Assembly (NCBI GenBank): GCA_022735835.1
Contig: DYZU01000205.1
Location: 1 to 32,486, forward strand
Length of the DNA: 32,486 nucleotides
Direction: 5' to 3'
Origin: Thermincola sp.
GTDB lineage: Bacteria; Bacillota; Thermincolia; Thermincolales; UBA2595
Under the pieces are notes generated by a model, which ran no database searches, was not told where the DNA came from, and saw nothing but the letters and a program-made list of their open reading frames with translations. The translations under genes were made by a program, and so were the position numbers. Below, piece after piece: positions 1-8,115 of this stretch (the stretch's first letter is position 1; the number at the start of each line of letters is the position of its first letter).

Positions 1-24
1 CGCTCGCAGGAATATACCTGCCCG

Positions 25-579
25 TCAAATATTTTTTAGGACAGCTCCATTTTTGATCGTCCTCTGTCCGGCTAAAAATATTCCAACTATAGTTTTGGCA
101 TCCTTGATTTCGCCGGTACGGATCAGTTCCAGCGCTTTTGCCAAAGGCATTTCGTGAACCTCGATAAATTCATCATTATCCGGACTCTTTTTCTCCTGGT
201 ACAATCCTCTGGCTAAATACATGTACATAATTTCGTCACTGAAACCCGGGGTGGTATAAAAAGTGGATACATGCTCCCATTCTCTTGCTCCGTAACCTGT
301 TTCCTCAGCCAGTTCACGTCTGGCACATTCCAGGGGATCTTCATCTCTCTCCAGCTTCCCGGCCGGCAACTCCCATAATACCTCCCCTGCCGGATACCGG
401 AATTGTCGGATCAGCAACACTTCCCCCGAATCATTAAGAGCGGCCACTGCTGCCGCCCCCGGATGGACCACTACCTCTCTGGCAGTTTGTTTACCGTCCG
501 GGAGGACGACCGTGTCCAGTTTTAAATCCAGGATTTTTCCCCTGTATATCCACTGGCTTTCGACTTGCTTTTCTTGCAC
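25..579 (-). CDS. nudF: NUDIX hydrolase, ADP-ribose pyrophosphatase
   Basis: 184 aa ORF with Nudix box GKLERDEDPLECARRELAEETGY and typical ADPRase N-terminus (YRGKILDLKLDTVVLPDGKQTAREVVVHPGAA). Confidence 0.93.
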   Translation of the reverse strand: MQEKQVESQWIYRGKILDLKLDTVVLPDGKQTAREVVVHPGAAAVAALNDSGEVLLIRQFRYPAGEVLWELPAGKLERDEDPLECARRELAEETGYGAREWEHVSTFYTTPGFSDEIMYMYLARGLYQEKKSPDNDEFIEVHEMPLAKALELIRTGEIKDAKTIVGIFLAGQRTIKNGAVLKNI

Positions 580-582
580 CGT

Positions 583-2661
583 TTACCCCTCTTCCATCAG
601 GTTTTTTATTTCCTGCCTTTTTTGTTCGTTTATCCTCATAAACTTCATAACCGCATCGGCTTCTTTCGAGTCAAGGCCGTACAATAAAAAAACCAGCGCC
701 TCGGCTTTGCATACCGCCAATTCCGTTTCTTTTGAAGGCTGTTTTTCCCTGCCGGCACAGTCATCCAGCAGCTGTTGTCCCAGGGTAATGATATCGCTTA
801 CCAGTTTTTTCTTGACCAGGCTGGGGCCGGCCTGCCCGGAATAAACAGGGATGTTGGCGATATACGTGCTGTTGAACCTAAGGTAACCTCCTGACAGGTG
901 GACAGGCCAGTACATTACCCTGTAGTAAAAATTTAATACCATTGAATTAAACAATACACCCAGGTATCTTAAGTCCAATTCCGTTTCCGTTTCTCTTATA
1001 AAATAAACCCTTCCCAATACGCTGTCTGAATAGTCGACGGCCGCCTTTAACTTTTTGGCGATGCCGGGAATTACCAGTTTAGGCCCTTGAAATTCCTCCC
1101 GGTCTGCCGAATTAATATGCCTGGTATCAATATAGTCATGGTTTATTATTTTATACGGTTTGATATGGCCTGCCCGAATGAACGGGTAAATACCTCCATA
1201 AAGCGTGCCGGATTCCGGTGGGATTTTGCTAACCCACTTATTGAATCCCGTCTCGGCCAACCCGCACCTGATAACTTTCCTGGGAACCCGTCCCCTGATC
1301 CCTTCGATTTTGTTTATCACAGGTAAAATTTCACCGTTTAATTGCGTCGTGATTAAATAATCACTGTGACCGCGGAAAAAATCCTGGTCTATCTCCACTG
1401 GCGCGGATTCCGCCAGTTCTTCCCAGTTGTCAACCCTGTAAATTCTTACGAGATTTTTTCCCTCGGCGGGTTTTCTTTTCTCCACCGTTATGATAACGGG
1501 ATAAGCGGAAGCATTTTCAAAAGCCTTTATGGTTGAAACGTCGATTAACTTGATAAGTCTGTTTTTGTGCAGGATTTCCTGCCTGAGGGACTTCCCGTAA
1601 TCCGCCGCCAGGAATTTGTTGGAGGTTATATAACATAAAAGACCCTTTTTTTTCAGCAGGTTAACGCCCTGCTCCAAAAAAGGCACCGATAAATCAAACT
1701 GCCTCCTGGCGGAAAGATAATTTTCCCGGTAATATCTTTTTTCATCTGCCGGGATCAATTTATTGGAAATATAAGGCGGATTGCCGATTACCAGGTCAAA
1801 CCCTTTTTGGTCCCGGGATATCCCAGTTCCAAAAACGGACGGAAACATTTCTCCCCAGTTGATTCCTCCGGAGATCACTTTATCCGGAGCGGCCAGGGCA
1901 TTACCTGTCTTAAACTGTTTTTGCAGCTGCAATTTTATTTGGTCAGCGCCGAGATTTTGGGGGTCCGCCGCCAGAACAGCGACAGTTAAGACAAAAATGC
2001 TGAGGTCAACCGCTTCTTCGTCAATATCCGTCCCGTAAACCGACTCGAGAGCCTCCTGCCCTGACAATCCCCATCTCAGCAACTGCCTGCATATTTCTAC
2101 CGGAAAGGAAGCTCCCCCGCAGGCCGGGTCGAGAGCCTTAAAACTCCTGAGACGGTGTTCACCCGCAGAATCAGCCAGGTAATTGAGTGATTGCTCCACC
2201 ATGTATCTCACTATATAGGAAGGAGTATAATACGAACCCTGCTTTTTTCTGGCGGAACACCCTTCCGCCGGGGCAAAGGCTCCGGCGCAAGCGCTACCGA
2301 TCATGAACTCATGAACCTGCCCGGGGATGTGCAGCAGTTCATCATCCCTGACATCCTGCAAACAGTCGTTGATTTTTGCTACAGTTCTGGCATGGTTTTC
2401 CCATTCAGATGCGATTTCCTTAAAAAAACAAGAAAATACCTGCATTAAGGGAGCGTTTCTGGCCATCATTGCAGCAACATCGCGTTTGCTCCACCGGCCG
2501 CATTCCCCGTGATTTTCAGGATGTAAAAGCCTGTCAGCAACAACCAGCAACACAATATTTTTAACGGTCCGGGCCTCCGGTCCCGGTGAAGCGCCGTTGT
2601 CGCCAGTCCGGTGCCCGGCCAGGGCTTGAAAGATCTTGTTGGGAAGACAATAATTATTCAT
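583..2661 (-). CDS. Orphan N6-adenine DNA methyltransferase, Eco57I/TaqI type (possible type IIG-like, no obvious nuclease domain)
   Basis: 692 aa; motif X-like GSYYTPSYIVRYMV, motif I ALDPACGGASF, motif IV DLVIGNPPYI, and a TaqI-like C-terminal specificity region (YLGVLFNSMVLNFYYRV...). Confidence 0.88.
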   Translation of the reverse strand: MNNYCLPNKIFQALAGHRTGDNGASPGPEARTVKNIVLLVVADRLLHPENHGECGRWSKRDVAAMMARNAPLMQVFSCFFKEIASEWENHARTVAKINDCLQDVRDDELLHIPGQVHEFMIGSACAGAFAPAEGCSARKKQGSYYTPSYIVRYMVEQSLNYLADSAGEHRLRSFKALDPACGGASFPVEICRQLLRWGLSGQEALESVYGTDIDEEAVDLSIFVLTVAVLAADPQNLGADQIKLQLQKQFKTGNALAAPDKVISGGINWGEMFPSVFGTGISRDQKGFDLVIGNPPYISNKLIPADEKRYYRENYLSARRQFDLSVPFLEQGVNLLKKKGLLCYITSNKFLAADYGKSLRQEILHKNRLIKLIDVSTIKAFENASAYPVIITVEKRKPAEGKNLVRIYRVDNWEELAESAPVEIDQDFFRGHSDYLITTQLNGEILPVINKIEGIRGRVPRKVIRCGLAETGFNKWVSKIPPESGTLYGGIYPFIRAGHIKPYKIINHDYIDTRHINSADREEFQGPKLVIPGIAKKLKAAVDYSDSVLGRVYFIRETETELDLRYLGVLFNSMVLNFYYRVMYWPVHLSGGYLRFNSTYIANIPVYSGQAGPSLVKKKLVSDIITLGQQLLDDCAGREKQPSKETELAVCKAEALVFLLYGLDSKEADAVMKFMRINEQKRQEIKNLMEEG

Positions 2662-3776
2662 TCGTTCACCTGCCGCAAAAACTGCCGGTCCGTGTTAACA
2701 TACCTGGATATATTTAAAAGTATGCCTACGCCGGCCAGCTTGAATACCAGTGATGAACCGCCGTAACTGATAAAGGGAAGAGTAATCCCGGTAACCGGCA
2801 TGGAGCCGGTTACGACTGCAATATTAATAATTGCTTCCACAAGAATCATGGTCGTTATCCCGCAGGCAAACAAACTGCCGAAGTCATCCCTCGAGTTTCT
2901 GGCAATGAGGTAACCGCGGGCTCCGAAAAAGATGAACAGGAAAATGATAAACACAGCCCCGATAAAGCCGAGTTCTTCCGACACTATACTGAAAATGAAG
3001 TCCGTGTGTTGTTCGGGTATCCATTTGAATTTCTGCATTGAGCGGCCCAGCCCAACGCCCATTAGCCCGCCGGAACCGATTGCGTACAGGGATTGGATAA
3101 TTTGCCACCCAATTCCCCGCGGGGCTTTTTCCGGGTGGAGAAAAGCGAAGATCCTGTCAAGCCTGTAATCAGCCGCCAGGATAGCAACAACCGCCAGGCT
3201 TATGCCGGCAACAGCCAGGGCAGCCAGGTGCCTGTACCGCGCACCGCCGACAAACAGCATGATAAAAGAGGTGATAGCAATCACCATGGCAGTTCCCAGA
3301 TCGGGCTCCAGCACGACCAGAACGCAAACTACCGCTATCACTAACAGCGGTGGTATAAGGCCTTCCTGAAATGAGTGCATTTTGGTTCCCTTAGTACTCA
3401 TTATATGGGAAAGAATCAAAATTACACCCAATTTGACAAATTCCGAAGGCTGAAACTGATAACCTCCGATGATAATCCAGCTGTGGGCGCCGTTTATTTC
3501 TTTAAAACCAAAAACCGCCAGCAAAAGGACAACGCTTGCCACTGCCGTCGGAATAACAAGCTTCCTAAACTTCCGGTAGTTGTAGTGGGATGTCAGGTAC
3601 ATGGCTCCCAGGCCCAAGGCAACCCACACCAGCTGCTTTTTAAAGTAACGGTAGATATCCCGGTTCTCCCCCGAAACCGAAACCGGAGAACTGGCGCTTA
3701 AAACCATAATAATTCCAATGCACAACAGTAATAACACCGGAATAAGGGCATACCAGTCAATTGTCCGTTTCCGCAC
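2658..3776 (-). CDS. rodA: FtsW/RodA/SpoVE family peptidoglycan polymerase
   Basis: 372 aa multi-TM protein; motifs GAHSWIIIGGYQFQPSEFVKLG, EPDLGTAMV, PEQHTDFIFSIVSEELGFIG, TGITLPFISYGGSSL. Confidence 0.93.
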   Translation of the reverse strand: MRKRTIDWYALIPVLLLLCIGIIMVLSASSPVSVSGENRDIYRYFKKQLVWVALGLGAMYLTSHYNYRKFRKLVIPTAVASVVLLLAVFGFKEINGAHSWIIIGGYQFQPSEFVKLGVILILSHIMSTKGTKMHSFQEGLIPPLLVIAVVCVLVVLEPDLGTAMVIAITSFIMLFVGGARYRHLAALAVAGISLAVVAILAADYRLDRIFAFLHPEKAPRGIGWQIIQSLYAIGSGGLMGVGLGRSMQKFKWIPEQHTDFIFSIVSEELGFIGAVFIIFLFIFFGARGYLIARNSRDDFGSLFACGITTMILVEAIINIAVVTGSMPVTGITLPFISYGGSSLVFKLAGVGILLNISRYVNTDRQFLRQVNE

Positions 3777-3902
3777 TTTCTTATCCCCTTTGACGGTGAA
3801 TCATCCATCATTAATGTTTTCTACGTTAAATACCGAAAATCCTGTAGACTTCCGGCCAATACTTAAAGTCAGAATAATGTGGATATTCCAGGCCGTACCT
3901 AT

Positions 3903-4526
3903 TCATTCAGCCTGTAACTTCCGGACCAGGGCTGCCGCTTCCAATGCTACACCACCGTCCCTGACAGTTTTTAAAACACCTAAAGCCTGGTCTCGCTTGT
4001 TCAACCGGAGATATGTTTTCCCCAACCACAGCCTGGCCTCCCCGTTCGTTTCGTCAAGTTTAACCGCTTCTTCCAGCCTGGCTCTTGCTTTTCCGTAATA
4101 CCTCAGCTGGTAGTAAGTTTTCCCCAGTATTATCCTCGTGGGCACATGTTCAGGTGATTTTTGAGCCACAGTTTCAAGCCTTGCCACCCCTTCTCCGTAT
4201 TGCCGGAACTTTAAATTTATCAGGCCCAGGCAGTAAATGGCGGAAATGTTTTCCTCCTCATGAGCTATTCTTTCCATGATATCCCTGGCCCTGGCATATT
4301 CCCCCAGGTGGTATAAAACCCACCCCTGTTTTAACCTGTCTTCCCGGGACTCTTGAATTTCCAGCTGGCGCTCCACAAAACTGTTTGCTAATATTCTCCA
4401 TACACCTTGAAATGCGGGAATGTCCAACTGAATCATGACCCCTGCCAGGATTAAAAACACTCCGGCCAAGAAGAGTCTTTTCCCCGGATTGCCTGTTTTT
4501 ACAAACTCCCTGCCCAGTTGCCGCAC
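3903..4526 (-). CDS. TPR repeat membrane-anchored protein
   Basis: 207 aa; N-terminal TM segment followed by TPR-like repeats (YHLGEYARARDIMERIA, YYGKARARLEEAVKLDETNGEARLWLGKTYLRL). Confidence 0.75.
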   Translation of the reverse strand: MRQLGREFVKTGNPGKRLFLAGVFLILAGVMIQLDIPAFQGVWRILANSFVERQLEIQESREDRLKQGWVLYHLGEYARARDIMERIAHEEENISAIYCLGLINLKFRQYGEGVARLETVAQKSPEHVPTRIILGKTYYQLRYYGKARARLEEAVKLDETNGEARLWLGKTYLRLNKRDQALGVLKTVRDGGVALEAAALVRKLQAE

Positions 4527-4641
4527 CTCCCCCGGTTTTGTCAGTTACATTGTACACCGGAGGGGCTTAAAATATTGTTGAAAAGGCTCGTCTGGTCATC
4601 AACAAATAACTGCAAAATCAGCTACTTCACACCGGACAACA

Positions 4642-4670
4642 ATAAAAAAGCTCCCTTTGTTCAGGAGCTC
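4642..4670 (-). terminator. Rho-independent terminator after the DUF3786 gene
   Basis: Minus strand AGAGCTCC-TGAACAAA-GGGAGCTTTTTT; overlaps the stop codon of the upstream CDS. Confidence 0.7.
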
Positions 4671-5323
4671 TGAAGCAGTTTGCCCAAATGATAAATCACC
4701 AGCCCGGAAATCACGGCATAGTCCTCAGTGGGGAGGTAATTGGGGGCCGAAGCGTCAAAAAGAATATTGCCGGAGGCCGGGAACTCGTCGTCCCCGCTCC
4801 AGATTACATAGGTGACAGGTACTCTGGGAAACACATTGATCGTGACGCTGGTATCACCAATATTACCCTCCTTACCGCCCAGGGTTTTGGCCAGTCTCAC
4901 CAGGTCCTCCTGCCGTTGTGCAAACAGGTTCAGCAGCGGCTTGACTGCCCTTCTGGTAAACGGCTCAATATAAATGGCGCCGTCGGGCAATTCCTTGAAG
5001 GAAACTAATTTGTTCTGCAGGGGAGCTCCGTTGGCGTTATAAAGATAATGCAAGATCAGTATCTTTACTGTAAGTTCCACTTCACCCTCTTTGGGGGCAA
5101 ATTCCACTTTTCCGTCCGGATAAGAGACAGTGTACTTTTTTCCCAGGTATTCGACGGTAAAAACCCCCGCTTCCGGATCGTAGTCAACCCCGGCATTGCG
5201 GGCCATTTCCCGAGGTTCTTTCATGGCAAGTTTTTCAACTGCATACTTGTAAGTCACATCAAGATTCATGTATGTTTTTGTCAAAAAAAGTCCCCCTTTA
5301 CTGTACGGTTTCCAAATAGTCAA
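4661..5323 (-). CDS. DUF3786 domain-containing protein
   Basis: 220 aa; recognisable DUF3786 pattern (ILILHYLYNANGAPLQNKLVSFKELPDGAIYIEPF, GDTSVTINVFPRVPVTYVIWSGDDEFPASGNILFDASAPNYLPTEDYAVISGLVIYHL). Confidence 0.8.
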   Translation of the reverse strand: MTIWKPYSKGGLFLTKTYMNLDVTYKYAVEKLAMKEPREMARNAGVDYDPEAGVFTVEYLGKKYTVSYPDGKVEFAPKEGEVELTVKILILHYLYNANGAPLQNKLVSFKELPDGAIYIEPFTRRAVKPLLNLFAQRQEDLVRLAKTLGGKEGNIGDTSVTINVFPRVPVTYVIWSGDDEFPASGNILFDASAPNYLPTEDYAVISGLVIYHLGKLLQSS

Positions 5324-6401
5324 CCAACTTTTCGGCTGCCCGGGGCTTCCCGATCAGGGAAGCCATTTCTTTTATCTGGTTCAACCTTTTTTCATTTGCC
5401 AGCAGTTGTTTTAATTGAGGCACGAGATGGGAAATTTTTCTGACCTTGACCGCCACACCGCTGTTCAGCAGGAACTCCGTGTTCCTGGACTCCTGTCCGG
5501 GCAGGGGAGCTGCGATTATCATCGGTAAACCCATGGCCAAAACCTCGGCGGTGGTCAGGCCTCCCGGTTTGGTAATAATAATATCTGAAGCCCCCATTAC
5601 TTCGGCCATATTATCAATGTAGCCAAACACTTTTAAACTGTTCCTGGTTTTAACGAGCTGGAGTTTGGTCCTTAACCGGTCATTTTTACCCGTGACAGAC
5701 ACTACCTGCAGGTCAAGGTCAGAGTTGCCGAGTGTCTCGATCGCATTTTCGATTTCACCCAAACCCAGGCCTCCGCCCATGACCAGCACGGTTGTCTTAT
5801 CCTCAAGACCAAACTTTTCCCTGACTTCAGGTTTGTTCGGCCGTTCCGAAAACTGTTTCCTTAAGGGTATGCCGGTAGCCATGATTTTCTCATCAGGAAC
5901 ACGGTACTCTTGCATCTGGTATCTTAATTCGTCACACGGCAGAACATACCTGTCGATCTGCTCATGAATCCAAAAGGGATGGACAGTGAAATCAGTCATA
6001 ACACTAATCAAGGGGACCGTAAACTTGCCCTTCGCCCTTAATATCGACAGAATGCCTGCCGGAAAAGCATGGGTACAGACTATCACCTGCGGTTCAGATT
6101 CTTTAATCAGCCTTTCCATTTTTACTGAGGCCAATCTGGACAGGACGTTTTTCAGGTCAATAAATTTGTCTCCTTCTTCCGCCTGTTCATAAAGATAGCC
6201 CCAGATTTTAGGGTTAAATTTCAGGCTTTCTATGTAGCTCCCGGTGATGACCTTGTCTAAAACCGGGTTAATGTACTTGAATGTATCTACAATACGGGTG
6301 CGACAGTCGGGATAGCGGTGCAGAACTTCCTGGACCACCGCCTGGGCCGCGAGGTTATGCCCGGAACCGATAGAAACCGAAAACAGCAGGACGCTTTTCA
6401 T
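5298..6401 (-). CDS. MGDG synthase / processive diacylglycerol glucosyltransferase family (GT28) glycosyltransferase
   Basis: Likely start is the internal Met at 6401 (MKSVLLFSVSIGSGHNLAAQAV); SVSIGSGHN motif and C-terminal KPGGLTTAEVLAMGLPMIIAAPLPGQESRN. Confidence 0.9.
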   Translation of the reverse strand: MKSVLLFSVSIGSGHNLAAQAVVQEVLHRYPDCRTRIVDTFKYINPVLDKVITGSYIESLKFNPKIWGYLYEQAEEGDKFIDLKNVLSRLASVKMERLIKESEPQVIVCTHAFPAGILSILRAKGKFTVPLISVMTDFTVHPFWIHEQIDRYVLPCDELRYQMQEYRVPDEKIMATGIPLRKQFSERPNKPEVREKFGLEDKTTVLVMGGGLGLGEIENAIETLGNSDLDLQVVSVTGKNDRLRTKLQLVKTRNSLKVFGYIDNMAEVMGASDIIITKPGGLTTAEVLAMGLPMIIAAPLPGQESRNTEFLLNSGVAVKVRKISHLVPQLKQLLANEKRLNQIKEMASLIGKPRAAEKLVDYLETVQ

Positions 6402-6418
6402 CTTATCTCTCCAAACAC

Positions 6419-6440
6419 AAAAGCAGCAAACGCTGCTTTT
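6419..6440 (-). terminator. Hairpin with short T-run (terminator or attenuator) between zinc-ribbon micro-ORF and glycosyltransferase
   Basis: AAAAGCAGC-AAAC-GCTGCTTTT perfect 9-bp inverted repeat, adjacent to the stop codon of the micro-ORF. Confidence 0.4.
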
Positions 6441-6562
6441 TATTTGCTTTTGTTGGTATCCTGTTTGGTAAATGAGTCTGTTGCCCCACATTGTGGACAT
6501 TTTCTGGGCTTACACCTGGTCTCCTTGGTAAAACCGCAGCTTCCGCAAACAAAAACAGCCAT
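6440..6562 (-). CDS. Small zinc-ribbon protein (40 aa), absent from the provided ORF track
   Basis: Manual translation of the minus strand: MAVFVCGSCGFTKETRCKPRKCPQCGATDSFTKQDTNKSK*; two CxxC pairs, rubredoxin-like RCKPRKCPQCGA, preceded by a GGGGGAAAAAGG RBS-like stretch. Confidence 0.75.
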   Translation of the reverse strand: MAVFVCGSCGFTKETRCKPRKCPQCGATDSFTKQDTNKSK

Positions 6563-6677
6563 CCTTTTTCCCCCTTATATTAATGTCCTTGTTATAATAT
6601 ACCACATTTTTCTCCGTGTCAAAAGCCGGTATGCGTAAAATAATACTTTTGAACCGAAATTTAATTGCGGAGGAACC

Positions 6678-7037
6678 ATGAAACACGTAAATCTAGTCGT
6701 TTTAGTAAGTATTGGCATTATCACCGGCTTAATCAACGGGCTGCTGGGAATTGGCGGGGGAACGGTGCTCATTCCTGCCATGGTATTTCTGCTGGGCGTA
6801 TCACAGCACCAGGCCCACGGCACATCCCTGGCGGTAATCCTTCCCACAACCATAGCCAGCAGTATCATATACGGTTTGAATAACGATTTGAATTTTGCCG
6901 TTACCCTGGAAGTGGTAATCGGCGGAATTATCGGCGGGTATATCGGGGCTAAATTGATGAATAAAATTCCCGCCACCAGGCTTCGCCAGTTCTTCGGAGT
7001 TTTCATGTTCCTGGCAGGATTAAGGATGATGTTTTAG
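6678..7037 (+). CDS. TauE/SafE family sulfite exporter-like protein, N-half
   Basis: 119 aa, about 4 TM; GLLGIGGGTVLIPAMVFLLGVSQHQAHGTSLAVILPTT is the TauE/SafE (DUF81) signature; RBS GGAGG upstream. Confidence 0.88.
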   Translation: MKHVNLVVLVSIGIITGLINGLLGIGGGTVLIPAMVFLLGVSQHQAHGTSLAVILPTTIASSIIYGLNNDLNFAVTLEVVIGGIIGGYIGAKLMNKIPATRLRQFFGVFMFLAGLRMMF

Positions 7038-7393
7038 TGCTGGTTACAATTATCGGGTTTTTCGCGGGAATTTTAAGCGGCCTGGCAGTAGGAGGGGGAA
7101 CTCTTCTGGTGCCGGCCCTGGTGTTTTTAACAGATATCACGCAGCATGCCGCCCAGGGAGTCTCCCTGCTTTCCTTCATTCCCACTTCATCGGTGGCGGT
7201 ATATACTCATTACAGGCAGGGAAACGTTCGCCCCCGGCTGGCATTCTATCTGGTTTTAGGAACAGTAGCGGGAGCGGTGGCCGGAGCGATGATAGCCGCC
7301 AAAATATCAGCCCCGGTTTTAGCCAAGATCTTTGGGCTGTTTCTGATGGGGATGGGAATATACGAATTCTGCCACAAAGCCGGAAATGAATAA
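7037..7393 (+). CDS. TauE/SafE family sulfite exporter-like protein, C-half
   Basis: 118 aa, GTG start overlapping the preceding stop (TAGTG); GLAVGGGTLLVPALVFLTDITQHAAQGVSLLSFIPTS is the paralogous half-repeat. Confidence 0.87.
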   Translation: MLVTIIGFFAGILSGLAVGGGTLLVPALVFLTDITQHAAQGVSLLSFIPTSSVAVYTHYRQGNVRPRLAFYLVLGTVAGAVAGAMIAAKISAPVLAKIFGLFLMGMGIYEFCHKAGNE

Positions 7394-7401
7394 ATATACC
7401 G

Positions 7402-7440
7402 AAAAAAAAAAGACCCGGGCAGATTTTAAATCCGCACGGT
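7402..7440 (-). terminator. Rho-independent terminator of fur
   Basis: Minus strand GAACCGTGCGGATTT-A-AAATCTGCCCGGGTC followed by TTTTTTTTTT; long, slightly imperfect stem. Confidence 0.7.
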
Positions 7441-7452
7441 TCACACAGAGTT

Positions 7453-7893
7453 TCACCGGCATTTATTACAATATCCGTAAAACTTGAGTTCATGGTTAAT
7501 TATTTCAAAATGGTTCTTCTTTTCTATAACAGCTTCAAGGGCTTCCAGCAGGTCGTCTTCAAATTCGGTAACCGATCCGCACTTGAGACAAATAAGGTGA
7601 TGGTGATGATGAACCTCTGACTCGGAAAACTCGTATCTGGCCCGGCCGTCTCCAAAGTCCATTTTTTGCAGGATATCCAGTTCAGCGAAAAGGTCAAGAG
7701 TCCTGTAGACTGTAGCCAACCCGATTTCGGGGTAGGTTTCCCTGACCTTATCGTAAACATCTTCTGCGCTGAGGTGCTTCTCGGGGTTGTTGGCAAATAC
7801 CTCAAGAACAACCCTTCTCTGCGGGGTCAGTTTATATTCCTTGTCATAAAGTTTCTGCTTTAAAACATCAACGGTATGCCCCAATTTTTTCAC
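7453..7893 (-). CDS. fur: Fur family metal-responsive transcriptional repressor
   Basis: 146 aa; KLTPQRRVVLEVF, GLATVYRTLDLFAELDILQKMDFGDGRARYE, HHHHHLICLKCGSVTEF, C-terminal CNKC. Confidence 0.92.
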   Translation of the reverse strand: MKKLGHTVDVLKQKLYDKEYKLTPQRRVVLEVFANNPEKHLSAEDVYDKVRETYPEIGLATVYRTLDLFAELDILQKMDFGDGRARYEFSESEVHHHHHLICLKCGSVTEFEDDLLEALEAVIEKKNHFEIINHELKFYGYCNKCR

Positions 7894-7913
7894 CCCTTAA
7901 AACCCTTCACCTT

Positions 7914-7943
7914 ATTATATTGTAATTTATTTTTTTTTGTCAA
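7914..7943 (-). promoter_or_regulatory. Sigma-A-type promoter of fur
   Basis: Minus strand TTGACA - 18 nt - TATAAT immediately upstream of fur. Confidence 0.7.
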
Positions 7944-7950
7944 TCTCTTA

Positions 7951-8115
7951 CTATTTTATCCGGCATTTGCTGCAGCTGCCTTCGCAACCCGTTTTCAGCA
8001 AAGAGGCAAAACAGCGGGGGCAGCGCAGGGACTTCAAATCGGTAATTTTATTTTTGCACGTAGGGCAGATTATTAAACCAGCCCCCTCTTTTAATGCCCA
8101 ACACTTATCTGACAT
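7951..8115 (-). CDS. Cys-rich zinc-ribbon-like protein translationally coupled to feoB
   Basis: Internal Met at 8115 gives MSDKCWALKEGAGLIICPTCKNKITDLKSLRCPRCFASLLKTGCEGSCSKCRIK (54 aa, 8 Cys); its start overlaps the feoB 3' end by about 11 nt. Confidence 0.75.
   Translation of the reverse strand: MSDKCWALKEGAGLIICPTCKNKITDLKSLRCPRCFASLLKTGCEGSCSKCRIK

Noticed and set aside
6575-7006. Minus-strand 143 aa ORF opposite the TauE/SafE half
   Set aside because: The + strand frame carries the clear TauE/SafE signature and RBS; the minus frame has no recognisable features.
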